From Gorsachius magnificus (Eukaryota > Chordata > Aves > Pelecaniformes > Ardeidae): DNA of 64,000 bases. A model generated the notes under the pieces. It did no database searches. It saw only the letters and a program-made list of their open reading frames with translations, and was not told where the DNA came from. A program made the position numbers and the translations under genes. Shown here piece after piece: positions 46,508 to 58,900 of the stretch. Position 1 is the stretch's first letter. Every line of letters begins with the position of its first letter. The stretch spans positions 43,165,099-43,229,098 of the forward strand of contig CM067084.1 of the NCBI GenBank assembly GCA_034008185.1. Reading direction: 5' to 3'.

Positions 46508-46635
46508 CTTTGAAATTTGGTCTGATCCTTGCATCGTAGCCTGACATCCTACCCATTAGCTTATCCAGGAAATCAGATGGCGACATTGGCATGCTACGAG
46601 ATCTTGCACTGTCTGTTTCCTTTGTGGCTACCAAG
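46508..46635 (-). CDS. GLRA3: GLRA3 exon 2 (start of mature glycine receptor alpha-3 subunit)
   Basis: Coding exon of a strychnine-sensitive glycine receptor alpha subunit, a pentameric ligand-gated chloride channel of inhibitory synapses. Read on the minus strand, a pyrimidine-rich acceptor ending TTAG precedes the exon, and the donor GTAATT follows it. The 128 bp give 1 + 42 codons + 1 base. The peptide begins [14 protein letters not shown] and continues [12 protein letters not shown], then [12 protein letters not shown], the conserved N-terminal helix region of GlyR alpha subunits; [14 protein letters not shown] is alpha-3-like. The first base completes a codon from exon 1, which carries the signal peptide and is not seen here. 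The last G joins GC of exon 3 to make Gly. One residue differs at a usually invariant place: GRMSG where the subunits I recall have GRTSG. No in-frame stop or splice damage is visible, so the exon looks functional. Confidence 0.95.
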
Positions 46636-48630
46636 CTAACAGCAAGGAAAAACAAACACACACAAAAACAGAAAAAAACATTCTGTTAGAGATTTTGTTA
46701 GGGAAAATTTCATTTTACACAATCAATCATTTAGTTCATTGTTGTATGAACAGGAAAACAGCAAAGTTGCCTTTCAAGCTAGTTTAGGCTTCAAGGATAG
46801 TTGTAGCAAAGAAATGGAAACAGTAAGTTCTTTTTGTATCTGTCATTTTATATGCAAATTTTATATTCCTAAACTGCATTATTATACATTGCTGTTACCT
46901 CTTCCTCAGGAGTTCTGGAGATTAATAACACCGCCAGTCAACAGTAATCAATCAGTTATCACAGTTAAATAATGTAATCTATACAAATATCATGTGGAAA
47001 GTCGTAATTTGGAGTCTACTCTAAGCTTGGTTTGTTTAACTGGGTGTGGTGTAACAGAAACCTAGGTCAGAAAAAAAACCAGTAAGGATCTTTCATAGAA
47101 TAGTACTACTACCACCAATTCTTGTTCAGCCAATGTTTTATGTTGATAATTAAACATAATGCAACATATCAAATGGTCCCTTGGCAAATGGGATTCTTTA
47201 ACATTGTCTTAGAAGTTCATTTTCTGTTAAAACAAAAGTGACTGCTCCAGTGGAAAAAACCCCACAACTTACTGAAGGAACTATCTTACGGCAAAATTTT
47301 TATCTCAGGGCCACATGGCAAGTGTCATCTCCTATAGTTTCCTCTCCATACATATGCAGAACTCCCACTGACATTCTAAAGTGTGCCAAGAGAGAAAAGT
47401 ATCAGCACTGTTATCAGCCATGTGGACCCAAAGAAAAGGTCTTTATTGTTGTGGAACTCTTACTCAAGTGCTGGCCAACACATTGAAAAAACAACATAGT
47501 CAGTAAATATATAAATAACATTGTTGTTAACATTATGATACACAGTGCAACCAAAACTTATGGAGTCTCAAAACAGAAAAGGAGTTTTTCCTGTTTGTGT
47601 TGACTTCTAATCAAAAATCTATTGCAGAAGGTTATGAATCACTTTTAATTGCCCACTCCATTGTCTCCTATTAATGCCACTTCACTCTTTTAGAAATGCT
47701 TAAATATGCCTTTGCTTAGATGTAAACACAGGGAATAGTATAAAACCCTTAGGAATTTTCTAGCTCATAAAAAACCTACTCTGAACTTTGCTTGTTAACA
47801 ATGGATGGAGTTCCAAAATGGAAAAATTCCAAATAGGTGTGTGTGTATGCAGATGCCATTGTAAGTGCAGACTGGGAATATAATTTTTTTCCTACCAAGA
47901 CTGTGTTACTCAAAACATGAAAAGTTAAAGTTTTAGGGCAACTTTCATTTAGAAGATGTACTAAAAAATCAATCTCCAAATTTGAAATTTGGATGTAACA
48001 TCTTAAATCAAAATTATTTCATGTTAAGTCTTGAGTGTTACAAATTTGGACACACAGAGAATATGAACATAGAAACCTCTAGAATTCTGTGGTCTACTCA
48101 TATTTTAATTTAAGCCAGCAATTAAGTGTTTTAATTGTAATATAAAATGAAATCAAAGAGTTAAAAATGAATTATGTTTATCTAGTATTTATTCTATTCT
48201 ATGTGTATTTTGATTTGCATATTTCTAGATTGTTCATAAATTTCTAAACTGTTGGATATTTCTAAATTGTTCTGAATACTTTGGTATCTCTTCCCGTATT
48301 ATCCTTCAGTAAAAATGTTTCTTTAATCTCCTTCAGTAGCTAACCTAGTTCTTTATTTCTTCCCATAGCTGGAGAATGTATTTCCCTTTCTGAGAAAGTA
48401 AGTACTTAACATATTCTTTTTCTAGTTCAATTTGAAATTATCCTATTGGCCTCTGACATTTTCATTATCAATCATTCTGAGTATATCTGATGCATCATAT
48501 TTTTGCAACTCATAGTCATTTATATTTCTGAAAACATCATAAGTAGTTATAAAGCAAATAAAATATGAGTGTCCAATTACACTTTACTGGATTTTGTCTA
48601 TTTGCAAGGCCGGAGAATCAAGATACTCTG

Positions 48631-48636
<6 letters not shown>

Positions 48637-48668
<32 letters not shown>
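48637..48668. repeat. (TA)n microsatellite
   Basis: About 15 TA units followed by an A-run (to ~48678). Likely length-polymorphic. Confidence 0.9.
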
Positions 48669-48673
<5 letters not shown>

Positions 48674-49514
48674 AAAAAGCCATATAATTTTTTCTTATTC
48701 TGTATATAATTCCTACCCTACACAATGTATATATAGCCTGTATTTTTATTCTGGATCTAAATAAATTCTCCAGAACACAAATACACAAAGGCCCATTGTT
48801 AGCTTCAGTATTGATCACTTTCTCTGTATTTGTTTGTTTGTCTTTTTTTCACTTCTCTGAACTTTTTCTAAATCTTTCTTTGTTGTACTTGTAGTTGTTG
48901 CTTTTAAAGGCTGCCATGGAATAGAGTACTTTGAAATCAAGGTAACTAATGGTGAATAGGAAAATAGTAATTGCTGTGAATGTGGATTTTCTCAAAGTGG
49001 CATTCACCTTTTTGTATGATACTATCATTAGTATTTGCTTTCATTAGTCAGTTAAAAGTACCAGAGTATCTTGAATAATGTTATTGCCTACTTCTAAAAC
49101 CAATGTATTAAGAATAATTAATACATTATGTATAAGCAAGTTTTATTTTAGAAATCAGCTGTAATTTGTAACTAAATATTTCTTCAAGGAATGTTTATCC
49201 TTTTTCTCAGCTTGGTGTGTTACTGAGTAAAAGCTGGGTGAGCTCTGCAAAATTCTGCCCTTCTAAATTACCTTTAATTGTAAACATGTATTTCAAGAAT
49301 ACTGTTGAACAAATAATACTTTCAGCTATCTGAGCTGACTTATGGAATACTGTTCTAGTTAAAAAGGACCAAGACTTGGTAATATAGTAAAACCTGAGTA
49401 AGGCAATGGATTTTAGGAAGGCCTACCTGGCAAAGTATGTTTTTTCTGTTTACAAATTAACATAAAAATTCTGCATGGTAAGGAGTCTTCAGTTTTATTG
49501 TACATTGCCTCTGA

Positions 49515-49600
49515 AAAATAAGCCTTTGGCTAAGTGGTTAGAGAAAATTACACTCCTTTCATGAAGTATGAATTCAGGTCCTTTTAATGTTAATGCACAT
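49515..49600 (+). repeat. tRNA-derived SINE head with Pol III A and B boxes
   Basis: TGGCTAAGTGG at 49527-49537 matches the A-box consensus TRGYNNARNNG. AATTCAGGTCC at 49571-49581 matches 9 of 11 positions of the B-box GGTTCRANYCC. The 44-bp spacing between box starts is that of a tRNA. The sequence does not fold as an intact tRNA, so it is more likely the head of an old SINE (MIR or another amniote family) than a working tRNA gene. Confidence 0.5.
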
Positions 49601-50639
49601 AGCTTCCTCCTCAATACACAATTATTTCATAATTCCAGGAATGGCTTTGCACAACTCTAGAGGGAATTTACTCTGACCTGTTGCATTTTTTAAATAATTT
49701 GTGCATGCATTTTCTTACAGGCAGAATTATAAGACTTTAATATCAACAAAACTTTTATCCTGTGGTGCATTCAAAAGTAAGCTGCAATAGACTTGTGATT
49801 AGCATGAAGTCATTATGCCACTTTAAATTACTGAGAAGGAAAGCTGTACATTTTTATTCACAGGTAGAGGCAGCGAAGGCTTCCCATTGCTGAAGTCTTT
49901 TATTGGAGCGAGATTATAACACCCCAGTCTTCTAGTCTCTTCATATTTTACCAGGAAAAGTTACCAACAAGAATGCTAGCCCTGGGAGTGATTCTGTATT
50001 GTTCCTGTGGGCTATTGGTAAATATTACTAACAGTTATAAGGGTTGAAACCATTTTCTAGTTTCAGACTTAAAGAAGTACTTTATTTCACTTTCCTGAAT
50101 GTGTTCTGAACATTTTTACAATGTAAATTAAGCCTTGCCAAAAAATTTAAAAAGAAATTTGTTAACTGAAGTAGTGGACAAAAATCAAGAAAAAAATGGA
50201 AAATGCTGTCAAATGATGTATTCAAAAAATTATTTGTGGCTGGCTGAATTCACACCATCAAAAGTTAAGATAAGAATTTTTGTTCCAAATAAGCTTTATA
50301 CAAAACAAGGTATTAACAGAAAATTGGAATCACCAGGACTGTAATTACTCCTCTCTTTGGCTTATTCTGTCTGTTAAATCAGTGTTTGCCTGAAATCTGA
50401 GGAGACATGAGCTTTGCATCATGCCTTGAAGACTGTCAAGTTGGAATTTCATGGACTGAGATAGGAAAACATCCTGAGTTGCAGGTCTGTGAGTGCATGA
50501 CCTACCAAAAGTCATATCTGAGTCAGAAACTGTTAGGTCAAGCTGAAGAAATTTATGGGGAGATATAAATATTAGAGAGTGAGAAGCAGCCTGGTACAGC
50601 CAAGATGCAGCTTCTCTAGATCAGCACCCATACTCTAAA

Positions 50640-51460
50640 TTCTAGACAAAAAGCTGCTGTAGGGAGTTGTAAGAATGGTGTTCAGCACTGTCATCTATGA
50701 TCTGGAATGAAAACACAAAATCCTTGATGGTTTAAAACTAAGAACTGAAAAAAAAATTGAGAGCGCTATAAATATTGATGAAGGCAAAAAAATTCAGGCA
50801 ATTTAAGGATGGTTTAAAATGGACAGATGAATAATATTAAGAGATACATGAATTAGGAATGTGGGCAGAGTTGGAAAAAAAGAGTTGTGTCTGAAGAAGG
50901 ATGCAGAATTCACGTTGAACAACTCAGTGCTGTTGTGGTAAAGTTCTTGCTGCACTACTGTGTTATCCAGTGGTGTGGAAAGAGTGAGTAGAAGCATGAA
51001 GGTCACTTATTACTTTATATGATATTAATGAGACCAGTTCTGGGACATTACATCATATTCCATGTCCAAGTTTTAAAAGGACATTAAAGCATTAGGAAAG
51101 GTACTGAAACAAAGCCACTAATATATGATGTGAGAGTTAGGGAAATTTTCTTAAAGTAAGAGACTTTAAGAGCTCAATCTACTTAGTTTTTCAAAAAGAA
51201 GATTGAAAAATAACATGATTGAAGTGTACAAATACCTCAAAGGGGCAGAACATGCTGGACATTAATCTAAAGAAGAAAGGCAGAAGAAAAATCAATGCGA
51301 GACAGACAAATTCAAACAGGAATTTAGGCACACAGTTTAATAATAAAGGTAACTTAACAGAAGATCAGACTGTACCAGCCAAGACAGTACAGATTCCTGC
51401 AAGAAACTATTTAGCAAAATATAAGGTACTGTGTTTCATATATGGCTAGCTTGGTGAAAA
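50640..51460 (+). mobile_element. Ancient L3/CR1-like LINE relic, C-terminal half
   Basis: Colinear degraded matches: VFSTVIYDLE (~50680, compare [10 protein letters not shown]), AEFTLNNSVL (~50906, compare SRLNMSQQC), LMRPVLGHYIIFHVQ (~51027, compare [16 protein letters not shown]), and MIEVYKYLKG with frame change (~51217). Repeated frame breaks mark it as old. Start and end are approximate. It is on the plus strand like the relic at 41.9 kb; with 7 kb between them they are probably separate insertions. Confidence 0.6.
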
Positions 51461-52288
51461 TGAATGACCTATGACATATAGCAAAGCAGGCTAAATTCAG
51501 AGTAGACATTACAAATCTCATGCAGAAATCTTCAGATTGCCAAAAGACACTTTATAGACTTGAAGAGCTTAAGGAAGGGAAGCAGTAGGCATTGTTCAAA
51601 GTGGAAAATAATGTTGTCTTAGGGTCCTTCTATACTGGAGGTGGGTTGCAGGCTTGCAGTTGCCTGTACTGTAACCTGTAATCTGTGTTGCAGATTACAT
51701 GTGGTAATGTTGATCCATTTTGTTCAATTCCTTTCACAGCTGGCTATTTGACTTACCCAGCAGTTGTGTGAACATCAGCTCCTTGCACATAGAATTCCAC
51801 ATGCATATGGAATTAAGCTCCAAAACAGAAACTGCACTTAAGCTGCCCATAAACTACAGGCTGCTTAAAAAATCGGAGATTGACCATTATTAGGAAAAAA
51901 TGAGCTAATAATAATATTCTATCTATGACACACACCTGCAAAGAGGAAAGAATTTTAAGCTACATGATAATATTGTCATTAAAGCAAATGGATAAAAAGA
52001 GGCCAGGAATAAATTTAGATCATAAATTAAAAGGCTTTCAACCACTGAAATGGGAATAGTTCCAGAACAGTTTGGTACTTTGGGTAGAGATAGAAAAGCC
52101 CTGTGTGTTTCAAGATGTAGCTAGATATTAGGATGCTGTGACACGCGTGATTACAGGTGATGGGACTCAGTTCTTTTTTAACCCCTCTGCTGAGGATATG
52201 TTTGAATTTTTTTTGGTTCTTTTATGTGTTTAAAATAATTACTACTGAAGAACTTGGAAAAAAATATAATTAACATAGCTGTGCAGCT

Positions 52289-52869
52289 TGTGCTGGTTTT
52301 GGCTGGGGTAGAGTTAAATATCTTCATAGTAGCTAGTACGGGGCTATGTTTTGGATTTGTGCTGGGAAAAGTGTTGACAATACAGGGATGTTTTAGTTAT
52401 TGCTGATCAGTGCTTACACAGAGTCAAGGCCTTTTCTGCTTCTCAGTGAGCAGGCTGGGGGTGCACAAGAAACTGGGAGGAGACACAGCCGGGACAGCTG
52501 ACCCCAACTGACCAAAAGGATATTCCATACCATACGACATCATGCTCAGCATATAATTCTGGGCAAAGAAAAAGAAAGGGGGAGATGTTCAGAGTTATTG
52601 TGGTTTGTCTTCCCAAGTAACTATTACATGTGACGGAGCCCTGCTTTCCTGGAGATGGCTGAACACCTGCCTGCCCATGGGAAGCAGTGAGTGAATTCCT
52701 TGTTTCGCTTTGCTTGCATGTGCAGTTTTTGCTTTACCTATTAAACTGTCTTTATCTTAACCTACAAGTTTTCACTTTTCCCCTTCCAATTCTCTCCCCC
52801 ATCCCACTGCGGGGGAGTCAGCAAATGGCTGTGTGGAGTTTAGTTGCTGGCTGGGGTTAAACCACGACA
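52289..52869 (+). mobile_element. Solo LTR of the same ERVL-like family, copy 2
   Basis: 581 bp from TGTGCTGGTTTTGGCTGGGG to ACCACGACA, same orientation as copy 1 and alignable to it end to end. Flanks are CAGCT (52284-52288) and CAGCC (52870-52874), a 5-bp target duplication with one mismatch, suggesting an older insertion or a later substitution. Shared landmarks include GGACAGCTGACCCCAACTGACC, CATACGACATCATG, an ATTAAA polyadenylation-type signal at 52740, TCCCACTGCGGGGGAG and the terminal GGTTAAACCACGACA. Unlike copy 1 it keeps a TATA-like CATATAAT at ~52549. There is no coding sequence and no internal retroviral region. Confidence 0.87.
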
Positions 52870-55242
52870 CAGCCAGTGCACCAACATCTACGGAATTTAA
52901 ATGGGAGATCTCATGTAGCAGCTGGCAATTTAGCTAGCAAGAGAAAGTGTAGGTCATGAATCTGTGCTCCAGAAATGTCTCTTTAAAGTAGACACGTTTG
53001 TGAGAGAAAACCTCACTCTCTTCCCTTCCTCCGAAAGAAAATGATTGAAAAAAACCCCCTTCAAAGGGAATTTCACAATCTCCACAATTGTTTCCTTCTC
53101 TTAGAGCTACAAAAATCAGATTACTTATGCATGTTTTTTGAAGAACCACTGTTTTTCTACTCAATAAGCTGTGTCTTTTCTATCTACCCCAAACTTCCAC
53201 ACATTTTTACCAAGGCAGAAATAAAGGAAAGGTACTTTACAAATCTAAGTGCTTTATATATGCTATATTTTAAAATGTATGTTTTCAAAAGTAATTTCAA
53301 TTGTACTGCCTTTGAGACTTTTGTATCATTTCTGTGCTACAGAAATGTACTGTTTTTCACTGATTTGTCTCTTTTAAACTTTTCATATTCAAGGTGGGTT
53401 CCTAAAAATCTTTCAATGTGTTGTTTGAGCCTTAAAAGTATATCTATTTTTTTAAAAAAATATTGAAGAAAAGAAGCAATAGGTTACTGTCAACTTTTTT
53501 ATAAGAAAGGTTGTAGCCCTCCAGAAGGGCTTAATAAGAATGATATAGACAAAAGATGAAGGAAGAAATTACATCTTGCACCATTTGCTGACTCTTTGTG
53601 GTGTGTTGCTGCTACAGATGGATGACAGAGATAAAGAAAGAGTATGATGTGTTGTAATGATACCTTCCACTGGGAACTTCCCAGAGACATTTCCAAGTAT
53701 AAGTGAGAGCAGTCCCTTAATTTATGCAAGTTATTCTGAGAACAGTCTCCAGAGTCTCACTAACTTACTTTTGAATACAATTGATACAAATTGTCTTTGA
53801 ATAGGGTGGTATGTTAATTTTCTTCCTTCTATAGTTAAACTATCTATGTATTTCAGCTTGAAAATCTTATATTAACACCAAGTTACTGTCATATTTGTCT
53901 TGCTGATTTTTCTCATCTGCTCATAAGTTATTTCTTTCATTGCAAACATGACCATCTTAGCCGTTCAGAGAGGTAGAAGCTTTGTATTGCATCTTATGAT
54001 GCACACTACAGGGCTCTTATATGATGCTTTTTGCATGCATTATGATGGTCCAACAGCTCTTTCATTTCGTTACTTAGCTTATTCTCTCAGACAGCAAGTG
54101 GGGCCAAACCCCTGGAGCAATCAGATCTTGTGTTTGTGGTCCATTCTCTCCAGCTGATGTTTGAATGTTTTTAATGTACTTTGCATTAAAAACCTTTGCA
54201 GAGAAGCTCAAGGAAATTAATTACGCGCTCGTAAGGTAAGCAAAGCCAGCAGCCAGCCAATATGCACTCAGTTGCATCTCACAAACAGCAATACACAAAG
54301 CATTTCAGTAAATTACTCTGAACTGGTACTTATTCACTGGTTCACCAATAATGGTTAGGTGAATTAATCTCATGACTACTTCCCTTCATTCTGCAGCTGT
54401 AAGTAATGGAGATAGAATTCATCAGTTTCAAAACAAAAATTATGCAGTGTAACCATGTAATTAACAAGATCTGCTAAAATGAAATGATCCTCAAACTGGC
54501 GGTGTCTGATCATCTGACAGTTCCTTAATAATTGCATTTTGAAAATTGTGGCTGTAAGATTTTGTGGTATGAAGACAGTCTTTAAACCGACTTCTGTGCA
54601 ATACAGATATCTTCATAAAATGTATTTGGTAGGATTAAGAAAAGCAAACATTATGTTTGAAGAGGTCAGGAGCATAGGATTTTTTTTTAAAAAAAGAGTG
54701 GCTCTAATTGTCTGATCTGATAATTAAAACAGGTAAAGGACTAACAAGATCAGAGTTTGTAGTACATAGAATTTGCACACATTATTCCAAGAGTGAACAT
54801 AAATCTGACAGAAATACCTTTCTGACAGAAGAATGTTCCAGAATGTGACAGCTTAAAATAAAAACCAACAAATGTTAACAAGAATGACCACTGAAGACCT
54901 CAAGCCCATCCAAATTAAAGTGTTTTCCTTGTTTGTACAAAAATAATACATCCTGCTTTTTCAGAAAGATAAAAACTGCTTTCAATTATAGACCAAAAAA
55001 ATAAGTCAGCCTAAAGCATAAACAATACCAATTTGTTTGATTTTTGTGGATAAAACGAAGTTTCTTCCAAATTTTTGCAGTTTGTCATTAAAATGCATTT
55101 GTTCAATCAAGTAGCATGACACAGATGTTCTTTTGAGGTGTGATGTGTTTAAACTGGCTTCCTGAGATAACTGTGTCAGAAGAGAAATGCAATTCTCTGT
55201 GTTTTGTTTCAATAGATATTTTAACTCTTGAAAGCCTTGCAG
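52870..55242. other. Intergenic or intron 1, nothing recognised
   Basis: AT-rich. A 141-codon open frame at 53041-53466 on the plus strand is Phe/Leu/Ser-rich low-complexity reading of AT-rich DNA; I see no domain or splice support. Confidence 0.5.
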
Positions 55243-55901
55243 ATAGAATCATAAAGTCATTAAGGTTGGAAAAGACCTTTAAGATCATCAGGTCCAACCA
55301 TTAACCTAACACTGCTAAATTCACCACTAAACCATGTCGCTAAGCACCTTGTCTACCCGTTTTTTAAATACCTCCAGGGATGGGGACTCGACCACTTCCC
55401 TGGGCAGCCCATTCCAATGCTTGACAACCCTTTCTGCAAAGAAATTTTTCCTAATACCCAATCTCAACCTCCCCTGGTGCAACTTGAGGCTGTTTCCTCT
55501 CATCCTATCACTTGTTACTTGGCAGAAGAGACTAACACCCACCTTGCTACAACCTCCTTTCAGGCAGTTATAGAGAGCAGTAAGGTCTCCAGATCATTGA
55601 TAAAGATATTAAACAAGACTGACCCCAGACTTGAGCCCTGGGGAACACCATTTGTGACAAGGCACCGATTGGATTTAATTCCCTTCACCACAACTCTCTG
55701 GGCTTGGCCATCCAGCCAGCTTTTTACCCAGCGAAGAGTACGCTCGTCCAAGCCATGAACAGCCAGTTTCTCCAGGAGAATGATGTAGGAAACAGTATCA
55801 AAGGCTTTACTAAATTCCAGGTAGAGAACATTCACATCCTTTCCCTCATCTACTAAGCAGGTCAATTTGTCGTAGAAGGAGATCAGGTTAGGTGAGGCAA
55901 A
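55243..55901 (-). mobile_element. CR1 LINE fragment with internal deletion
   Basis: Minus-strand CR1. The 5' side (55560-55865) reads [19 protein letters not shown] through TNGVPQGSS to NIFINDL. The 3' side (55327-55542) reads [16 protein letters not shown] through [15 protein letters not shown] to KVLSDMV and stop, then the 3' UTR and a decayed terminal repeat. At ~55590-55600 the frame jumps from FINDL directly to GDLTALYNC, omitting about 165 residues (~500 bp) present in the 6.4 kb copy, including the FADD catalytic motif. In motif A the usual YLDF reads YLEF, a lost catalytic Asp. It is a dead copy. Confidence 0.9.
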
Positions 55902-58900
55902 TATTTTGGAATGGGAACTCAGAAGGGGGGATAAATATGTTTAAAGCAAATATTTTTAAAAATGGCAATAAATTTTTAAAGCAATTTCTTCACTCTATTG
56001 GAAATTAAAATCCTTCACAGAAAGCTGAAGACAAATAGACTTCTCTTGCTGGAGGCCATTCACCAGCAATATTGATTCATGAAAAGCCAAGGTCATTCTG
56101 GAAAGCCTGAAGCTGTGTCAGAGGGTCACAGCTGCCTGGATTCAGTCCTGAAAGTGACACACAGGTCTGGCTGTCACTGCTGTCCCATTCTGGCTCACAC
56201 TGAAAGAGTTTTTTCTGAGGAGCAAAACAAGACTCAAAATTCAGCTCCTTGTCTGAATTATCTTTTGGAAGACTCAGTGAACTGTGAACCCAGGGTAACC
56301 GAACTAGTTCAGATGCCTGAATTAGGTAATATTTACTTTCTTCTACAGTTCAAGGTTAACACAAGGAGATAATTTCCTTCCAACTCCTTTCTATTCCAGC
56401 ATGAAAATAATTCTACTTGAGATCTATTGGTGAATAAATTAACTTCATACCGAGGGACCAAAAAAAGAAAAAGTGAGTTTCCAGTGGGGAAAGAGTAGTG
56501 GAAGGTGGTGACATGTACTAAAGCCAAAGATAGCAAATGAAGGCGAAAGAATTAAGTTTGCAGTGCCTCAAAAAAGACTGAGATTCCAAATGCTTTTCCT
56601 ATTATTTTTGTTAAAACTGACAATAATGTGTATGTTGCTTGCTTCTTAAAGTTTAAATTTCTTTTATTTGTTTTAGGTTGTGAAGTTGTCCATTCCTAAT
56701 GCAATGAAAATGCAGATTTTCATATCCTGTAATTTTTTGGATAATAATAATGTTATCAGATCAGAGAGAAGCACAGAACTCTTAACTCATGTTTGCCAGA
56801 GAAAAGACTGTCACTTTAACTAACAGGAGCAGAAGCATTGTATCAACAAGACTTTAAAGAGGTATTTTCTAAGAAAAATCCTCAGGAGAATTTTAAATAT
56901 TTTCTGCAACAAGTTAGTTTTTCTACTGATTTTTCAGATTTAGATTTCTCTACTTGCCCTTTTATCCTCTTATTTTGAATAAGTTCCAATGAGCGGATTA
57001 ATTTTTTGTTATAATGCTGCAGAGATAAGTAGTTACGTCACGGCACATTTTTCAGCCAAAGTAACATGTTTTATGTGAAAAGCCCAATAAATTTCCATTT
57101 TAAGATCACTAATTATACTTTCTTTATTATTTTAGTGGTTAGGAATAAAAACTATGTGAAAAAATATATGGCATTGCATTTCAATGTGACTATTAATAAT
57201 GTCTTTTCTTTCAGATTTGGAAAAATTTCATTTTTCTGTTTCAGTGACTGAAGTAACATTACATTTTAGTGCTCTTGGTAAGTTAGGCAATGGTACAAGC
57301 CTTTTGTTATGATCTTCTTGATACCTTTATGTTGACATATTTTTTCCCTTTAATATAGTTGAGAATTCCTCCAGCCCTGCAGTGTTTTTCTAGTCTGTTT
57401 GTCATGGAAGTAAAATGGTATAATGTTGATAGTTTATTTATTTATGTATTATAGTTTTAAAAAGCTTTGGATCGTTGTGGAGTGTTTAAGCTTTTCTTAA
57501 CAGAGAGAAAAGAAATAGAGAATAATGGGTTTTTAAGTCTTCTGATTAAGTCACTCTGACCTGATCACGATTCTATAGGTCAAAGGGCTTTATATTCTAG
57601 ATGAGGCTAAATTCATATACACTTGTTTTTGTTTGTGACTTGGTACAGATGTAGAAGCACAAAGCTTTACTGCACCCCCTTTGGAAAAAAAAAAAAAATC
57701 TCTTAGGGCAAAGGAAGAAAACTAATTTGTCAGCATTTTTCATAACCTTATGGGCATGGCTTTCTAGCTTAATTAACATATGAATTCAATAAACTACAAA
57801 TTGTTCCTCTAATTTTTCTTTCTTGATTAAGACAAATTTATTGTTTGTATTGCCAATTTCAGCCATGCAACATGTGAATTTTTTAAGACATTTTATGAAT
57901 TACCACTCTAATCTGAGTACTTTTTCACTGTTTTCCCAGAAGCACGTACGTCCTTAGCAGTCTATTGTACCTGTTGTATACCTCATTTTTATGAATGTTC
58001 TAAACCCAGGTCTTAGTTTCTTGCTGTTTCTTAATTTATTCAACCTATATTTTTGGAAAAAAACCCGACTCAAACAGCTATATGAGGAGGAGAGAATGTT
58101 TGAAATATTCAAATTCTGACAAATCTCTCACTATCCCAAAGACCTGCTGCATGGGTTAAATTTTTGACAATTTTAATTTTGAATTAAAGATAATTGAATT
58201 TGGGGAAGATCTGACTAACTCTTTTCTTTTTTTTTTGGGGGGGGGGTTGGGGGGTGGGTTTAGGCAGATAATACTTGTCTAAAATGAACGGAATACCTTT
58301 GAAAATAGAAACTGGAAATCACTAATTTATAGTAGTTTGAACTTGCACTATCTCACTATAAAGACTAATTTGTGTATTAGCTGAATAATGGAGCAAAGTT
58401 ATTGGAGTAATGGATATATTGTGAAATGACCAAGTAAAATAATTTCAGGATATTATCTTTTATAACACCAGATATCCTTCTATAAAAGCATGTCAGAGCT
58501 GAACAATTACATTTATTTTTGTGACTAATGAATGATTTCTCTAACCAATTGAACTTGTGCAGGAACTGAATGGTGTCTTTCACCACCATAATGAATAGTA
58601 ATTCAACTGATGTTGATGAGGCAACACTAGATTGAAAGAAGAATTAATTAAAATGAGACTTTTGCCTAGCTAAAAACTGCAAAGTATTGTTTCCCAAGGC
58701 AAACTTCCCAAATCTAGGAGAAACCTGTGAATACTGAAAACAGAATTCTACAGATTATAGCTGCTTAGTTGATCCTGTATTTTGAAAGCATTCTAAAATA
58801 TCCTTTAAATTGTAGAGCTGCATATAACTGCATTTTCTAGTTCTAATTCACTGCCTAGATATTTTACTGTTGTGTGGCATTGCCCCATCAGCTTAGTTTG

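Larger units (their letters stand above)
46636..52283. other. Sequence upstream of GLRA3 exon 2, presumably intron 1 (first part)
   Basis: Should be intron 1, because exon 2 starts with a split codon and therefore needs an upstream coding exon. I did not find that exon (signal peptide ending ..LLS and a donor) in 46636-64000. The stretch holds the TA microsatellite, SINE head and LINE relic listed separately. Confidence 0.6.

Noticed and set aside
49515..49600. Functional tRNA gene
   Set aside because: A and B boxes are present but acceptor and anticodon stems do not pair, so a SINE head or pseudogene is the better reading.
53041..53466. 141-codon plus-strand open frame
   Set aside because: Rich in Phe, Leu, Ser and Lys as expected for AT-rich DNA; no motif, splice support or neighbours to suggest coding.
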